A program made the translations under genes and the position numbers. Below are positions 60,564 through 64,000 of a DNA stretch of 64,000 nt, piece after piece (the stretch's first letter is position 1; each line of letters begins with the position of its first letter). The notes under the pieces are model-generated. The model was given only the letters and a program-made list of their open reading frames with translations, was not told the origin of the DNA and searched no databases. Source of the DNA: an uncultured Armatimonadota bacterium (GTDB lineage: Bacteria; Armatimonadota; Fimbriimonadia; Fimbriimonadales; Fimbriimonadaceae); the NCBI GenBank assembly GCA_903904815.1, contig CAIVDU010000039.1:1-64000 (forward strand), in the 5' to 3' direction.

Positions 60564-61961
60564 ATGTCCCTTCCCATCGAGGAGTTGACTCCGCGTCAGA
60601 TCGTTGCCGAGCTTGATAAATATATCATCGGCCAAGCCGCCGCTAAGAAGGCGGTGGCGGTTGCCTTGCGCAATCGCTATCGGCGGTATCAGTTGCCGGA
60701 GGACCAGCGCGACGATGTGATGCCCAAGAACATCCTTATGGTGGGTCCTACTGGCGTGGGGAAGACCGAAATTGCCCGACGAGTTGCCCAGCTATCCAAG
60801 GCGCCGTTCGTGAAAGTCGAGGCCACCAAGTTCACGGAGGTCGGTTACGTCGGACGGGATGTGGAGTCGATGATTCGGGATCTCGCGGCGAATGCGGTTC
60901 GACTGGTGGAAAAGGAGCGGTTTGACGCGGTGCGACCGGAAGCGGAACGACGCGCGAAGGAGCGTTTGATTGATCTTCTGGACGATGGTCCCGAACCTTC
61001 CGATTTGCCCGATCTCTCCGAGGAGGAGGACGGCCACTCAAACACGATCTTCTTCGATCGATTCGTGCCGGAGGACGCCGAGAAACGGGAAGCTCGCCGA
61101 GCAAAGATCCTTGAAAAGATTGATGCCGGAGAATTTGACACTCGCCTGGTCGACGTCGATGCCGAGGAGTCGCAGAATCCCTTCCTGCAGGTATTTACGC
61201 CTGGAGGCATGGAGGAGATGGGGCTGGAGGGAAGCGGACTAGGAGGCGCATTTGGGTCGAAGACGGTTTCCCGAAGAGCCTACGTGCCCGAAGCTTACGA
61301 CCTGCTGCTCGAGCAGGAGCAGAAGCGCATGGTGGATCGGTCGAGCATTCACCGCGAAGCCCTAAACCGAGCGGAGCAGACCGGCATCATCTTCATCGAT
61401 GAGATCGACAAGGTCGCCGGCAAGTCAGGCGGATCTGGGCCCGATGTTTCGCGAGAAGGTGTTCAACGAGATCTCCTCCCGGTCATCGAAGGCTCCACGG
61501 TTCAGACGAAGTTTGGTCCGATGAAGACCGACTACATTTTGTTCATCGCAGCGGGAGCGTTCCACATGTCGAAGCCGAGTGATCTCATTCCGGAGCTCCA
61601 GGGAAGGTTGCCGATTCGCGTCGAGTTGGAGCCCCTCAACCCGGCTGATTTTCGAAGAATTCTCTTCGAACCTAAGAATGCGCTTACCAAGCAATACATC
61701 TCCTTGCTGGCAGTCGACGGAGTGTCGATTTCGTTCACCGAGGATGCTCTTGGAGAGATTGCCAGTCTAGCCGCCGCTTTGAATGAGCGAACGGAGAATA
61801 TTGGCGCCCGTCGGCTTCATACGATGATGGAGCGCCTCTTGGAGGATCTCTTATTTGAGGCTCCGGAGACGGAGACGAAGTCGGTCGTTTTTGACGCGGA
61901 AAAGGTTCGGGCCAAGCTGTCCTCGTTCATGACCGGACCGTCGGTTCGGACCTTAATGTAG
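60564..61961 (+). CDS. hslU: ATP-dependent protease ATPase subunit HslU (ClpY)
   Basis: 465 residues from ATG 60564. ELTPRQIVAELDKYIIGQAAAKKAVAVALRNR, Walker A GPTGVGKT, pore loop KFTEVGYVGRDVES, the I-domain (about 105-230), Walker B IIFIDEIDK and sensor region GAFHMSKPSDLIPELQGRLPIRVEL are all canonical. HslU hexamers unfold proteins for the HslV peptidase. hslV is normally the preceding gene but is not found in this window. The C-terminus ends SVRTLM and not the usual S-R-(F/Y)-I-L that docks into HslV. TTG 60552 is an alternative in-frame start. Confidence 0.93.
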   Translation: MSLPIEELTPRQIVAELDKYIIGQAAAKKAVAVALRNRYRRYQLPEDQRDDVMPKNILMVGPTGVGKTEIARRVAQLSKAPFVKVEATKFTEVGYVGRDVESMIRDLAANAVRLVEKERFDAVRPEAERRAKERLIDLLDDGPEPSDLPDLSEEEDGHSNTIFFDRFVPEDAEKREARRAKILEKIDAGEFDTRLVDVDAEESQNPFLQVFTPGGMEEMGLEGSGLGGAFGSKTVSRRAYVPEAYDLLLEQEQKRMVDRSSIHREALNRAEQTGIIFIDEIDKVAGKSGGSGPDVSREGVQRDLLPVIEGSTVQTKFGPMKTDYILFIAAGAFHMSKPSDLIPELQGRLPIRVELEPLNPADFRRILFEPKNALTKQYISLLAVDGVSISFTEDALGEIASLAAALNERTENIGARRLHTMMERLLEDLLFEAPETETKSVVFDAEKVRAKLSSFMTGPSVRTLM

Positions 61962-62040
61962 CGGTTTAACGCGGCAGGGACATCTGCGCTCCCAATCGCG
62001 GCTCTTGTGAACTCGGAACTTGGTACGATCGCGAGATATG

Positions 62041-62077
62041 AAAGTTTGCAGTTCGCGTCCAGCAGTTAGCAGTTGGA
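62041..62077 (+). repeat. Degenerate copy of the TTTGCAG...GCAGT repeat module
   Basis: AAAGTTTGCAGTTCGCG followed by CAGCAGTTAGCAGTTGG resembles the dispersed repeat text of the 14-23 kb region. The remainder of 61962-62155 has no gene. Confidence 0.4.
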
Positions 62078-62155
62078 ACGGATGCTAGGAACGCATACTT
62101 TTATTCCCGGCCGGTAGAGGCTGGCTCACGTCAGGGACAGATAAGGAAGAGAAAT

Positions 62156-62713
62156 ATGAGTGAAATCACGATAACCGGCGCCCAGGTTGGACGCAAAGCT
62201 CCCGGCTTCTTGATGAAGACCACGGCAGACATCAAGACGCTGAAGTCGACCGCGACTCTCGACGACTTCCAGGGAAAGTGGCTGGTTCTGTACTTCTATC
62301 CGCTGGACTTTTCCGCAGTGTGCCCTACTGAGTTGATCGCCCTGTCAGATCGCTATGATGAGTTTCTTGCCTTAAGTGCCGAGATCCTCGGCGTCTCGAC
62401 CGATTCGGTCTACTCTCACCGAGCTTGGTTATCGACTCCTCGGAAGGAGGGAGGCATCGAAGGTGTTCGATATGCCCTCGCCGCCGACTACACCAAGGAA
62501 GTCTCGAAGGCGTTCGGCATCTATGAGGAGAAGGAAGGGTACGCCCGACGCGCTCTCTTCATCATCGATCCGGAAGGGATCGTGCGATACAGCGTAGTCC
62601 ACAGTTCTGCGATCGGGGGAAGCGTCGACGAAACGCTCCGAATTCTCAGCGCCCTTCAATCGGGTGGCATGTGCCCGGCCGATTGGCGTCCTGGGCAGAC
62701 GACGATCGCCTAG
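62156..62713 (+). CDS. ahpC: 2-Cys peroxiredoxin (AhpC type)
   Basis: 185 residues. The peroxidatic Cys56 lies in FYPLDFSAVCPTELIALSD, and the resolving Cys173 in GGMCPADWRPGQ. The AhpC spacing and the DPEGIVRYSVVHSSAIGGSVDETLRIL segment agree with typical 2-Cys enzymes that reduce hydrogen and organic peroxides. A GGAAGAG ribosome site lies 5-6 bases before ATG. The dedicated reductase AhpF is absent. The downstream thioredoxin-like gene, four bases away, may provide reducing equivalents. Confidence 0.93.
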   Translation: MSEITITGAQVGRKAPGFLMKTTADIKTLKSTATLDDFQGKWLVLYFYPLDFSAVCPTELIALSDRYDEFLALSAEILGVSTDSVYSHRAWLSTPRKEGGIEGVRYALAADYTKEVSKAFGIYEEKEGYARRALFIIDPEGIVRYSVVHSSAIGGSVDETLRILSALQSGGMCPADWRPGQTTIA

Positions 62714-62717
62714 GCAG

Positions 62718-63161
62718 ATGTCACTGAGTTCACGTGCAGCGTTGCCGTCTCTCGAAGGCGCCACTGAGTGGATTGGTGGTGAGCCCGCGTTGGTCCCGGG
62801 GTGTCCCGTGTTCGTCCATTTTTGGTCGGTCTCGTGTCCTTTGTGTCACGAGAACATGCATGAGGTCGAGGAATGGAAGTCGAAGTACGGATCGTCTGGC
62901 CTCCAGTTTGTCGCGGTCCACTTGCCGTTTCACGAATCGGATAACGATGTGCAACTGGTGAGAGAGACGACCCGAAAACTCGAACTGGTCGAGTCGGTTG
63001 CGGTCGACAATGGGCGCGTATTGAGCCAAAAATTTGGATGCGAATACGCGCCGGCCTACTTCCTTTTCGATCGAGAATGGAAACTCAGTTGTCGGGCGGC
63101 AGGGCTCTACGGACTCAAGCTTGTTGAGACGTCTCTTGAAAAGTTATTTCAAAAGAGTTAA
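62718..63161 (+). CDS. Thioredoxin-like protein with CPLC motif
   Basis: 147 residues from ATG 62718. A thioredoxin fold with VFVHFWSVSCPLCHENMHEVEEW, where CPLC is the redox motif, then LQFVAVHLPFHESDNDVQLVRE, the cis-Pro segment EYAPAYFLFDREWKLSCRAAG and a C-terminal helix. The layout is close to TlpA/ResA-type proteins, but no signal peptide is present, so it probably acts in the cytoplasm. It follows ahpC by four bases, suggesting a reductant or accessory role for the peroxiredoxin. The longer frame from 62664 overlaps ahpC and is not needed. Confidence 0.85.
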   Translation: MSLSSRAALPSLEGATEWIGGEPALVPGCPVFVHFWSVSCPLCHENMHEVEEWKSKYGSSGLQFVAVHLPFHESDNDVQLVRETTRKLELVESVAVDNGRVLSQKFGCEYAPAYFLFDREWKLSCRAAGLYGLKLVETSLEKLFQKS

Positions 63162-63295
63162 ACGATTAATTTGGGTTCAAACTAGGCCTTTTGACCTATT
63201 CGAAAAATAACCACAACCTAGGCGGGTAGTCAGGCGTCCCACGCATTGACGATCGATCCACGTGGCCTTGGCCGAGGAGTCGGTCTAGGGAATTT

Positions 63296-64000
63296 ATGAC
63301 CACGTTTCTGCCTCTGGTGGCGCTCTTGCTCGCGGTGATTGGGTTCGTTCTGGGACGTCCACCGGAGGCATTTGAACGTCCCGCCCTTTCCCGATATATT
63401 GCCCCGTTCCTGATCCTCATTTTTGGAGTTTTGGCGTCGAACAAGCTTGCCGACGCAGGCGTCAGGCTGTCGGTTTCGGTAGGTTTGGCCCTTGGGGTGG
63501 TGATGGTCACTGTTGCGACCGCGCTCCCGCGCCGAAAAGACGCCGAATCTGCCTTTATGTCCCTGGGCGTCGCGGGCGTGGGCTTGCTGCTTTGGCAGTG
63601 GCCAGACCAGATTAAGTGGGCTGGTTTAGCGTATGTCGCTGGCCTGGGATTCGCGGCGATCGCGGCCGGGGAAGAAGTGGCGTCCCTCACGGCGGTCGGC
63701 GGCTCGGTGGTTGCCCTGGCAACCATCTTGGGGAGATACAGCTCCGACACCCCTGCCTACACTCATACGGGAGTGGCGATTGGCCTTGGGGTTTGCCTCT
63801 TGGGTGTCGTACGGCAGGCGGCTATAAGATTCCTCCCCAATAGTGGCGTTTGGATTGCCATTGGCGTGAGGCTGTTGGGTTTAGGACTCGCCTATCTCAT
63901 CGGAAGTCGGTATCTTGGGCTCCACGACGCGTGGGTCTCGATGGCCTTAGCCGTCGCGGCCGGTGTGGCGGTTTGGGCGGCGACTCCTAGCGATGAAGTC
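63296..64000 (+). CDS. Multi-pass membrane protein, 3' end beyond window
   Basis: At least 235 codons open from ATG 63296 to the right edge. Very hydrophobic, with about eight predicted helices (for example LPLVALLLAVIGFVLG, IAPFLILIFGVLASNKLA, VGLALGVVMVTVATAL, GVAGVGLLLWQWP, AVGGSVVALATILG, GVAIGLGVCLLGVV). No family is recognised. The opposite strand also has an open frame here, but the hydrophobic periodicity and start context favour the plus strand. The ORF was read directly from the sequence. Confidence 0.6.
   Translation, partial: MTTFLPLVALLLAVIGFVLGRPPEAFERPALSRYIAPFLILIFGVLASNKLADAGVRLSVSVGLALGVVMVTVATALPRRKDAESAFMSLGVAGVGLLLWQWPDQIKWAGLAYVAGLGFAAIAAGEEVASLTAVGGSVVALATILGRYSSDTPAYTHTGVAIGLGVCLLGVVRQAAIRFLPNSGVWIAIGVRLLGLGLAYLIGSRYLGLHDAWVSMALAVAAGVAVWAATPSDEV

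Overview
The window is a 64-kb piece of a G+C-rich bacterial chromosome with densely packed genes on both strands. No rRNA, tRNA or CRISPR array is visible. The mix of gltX-hisD, dxs, recN, hslU, asnS, dprA, a GH38 alpha-mannosidase, an HTTM membrane protein, a glycine-rich RRM protein, a CBM9-like protein and many orphan secreted proteins, with frequent TTG/GTG starts, suggests an environmental bacterium of the Armatimonadota (Fimbriimonadia-like). This is inference from gene content, not from a marker gene.

Layout. 0-7 kb: an ArsR-type regulator cut by the left edge, a large secreted zinc metalloprotease, a TRIC/UPF0126 membrane protein, a CBM9-like protein, a branched-chain amino acid attenuator (leader peptide plus terminator) in front of an IlvM-like ACT protein, and an RRM RNA-binding protein with a long leader. 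7-14 kb: a forward run of binding-protein lipoprotein, MTA phosphorylase, a secreted HEAT-repeat protein, and two S41 (CtpA-family) proteins, the first of which has lost its catalytic dyad. 14-23 kb: an accessory stretch of small orphan genes, two likely frameshifted genes and a dispersed intergenic repeat family. 23-34 kb: a DppBC-like permease pair, a secreted cyclophilin, a GYF/TM2 protein, gltX-hisD flanked by related repeats, and a beta-hydroxyacid dehydrogenase run directly into a three-gene sugar/nucleoside-type ABC importer without its binding protein. 34-48 kb: a two-lobed retropepsin-like protein, recN, yajQ, dxs, a single-domain response regulator, an HTTM pair, a TPR protein, threonine dehydrogenase and dprA. 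48-64 kb: GH38 alpha-mannosidase, a lipoprotein, two ABC genes, a VOC dioxygenase, a pair of 183-bp direct repeats, asnS, cysteine desulfurase, hslU, a 2-Cys peroxiredoxin with a thioredoxin-like partner, and a membrane protein cut by the right edge.

Regulatory themes. Many starts on both strands are preceded by TAnnnT (often GGTAnnnT) only 6-8 nt upstream, which predicts leaderless mRNAs. Others have clear Shine-Dalgarno sites. Several operons are joined by 4-bp TTGA, GTGA or ATGA stop/start overlaps. The clearest mechanistic element is the ilv-type attenuator at 5393-5579. A VVVIIV leader peptide is followed by a strong terminator whose 5' arm can pair with an alternative upstream segment.
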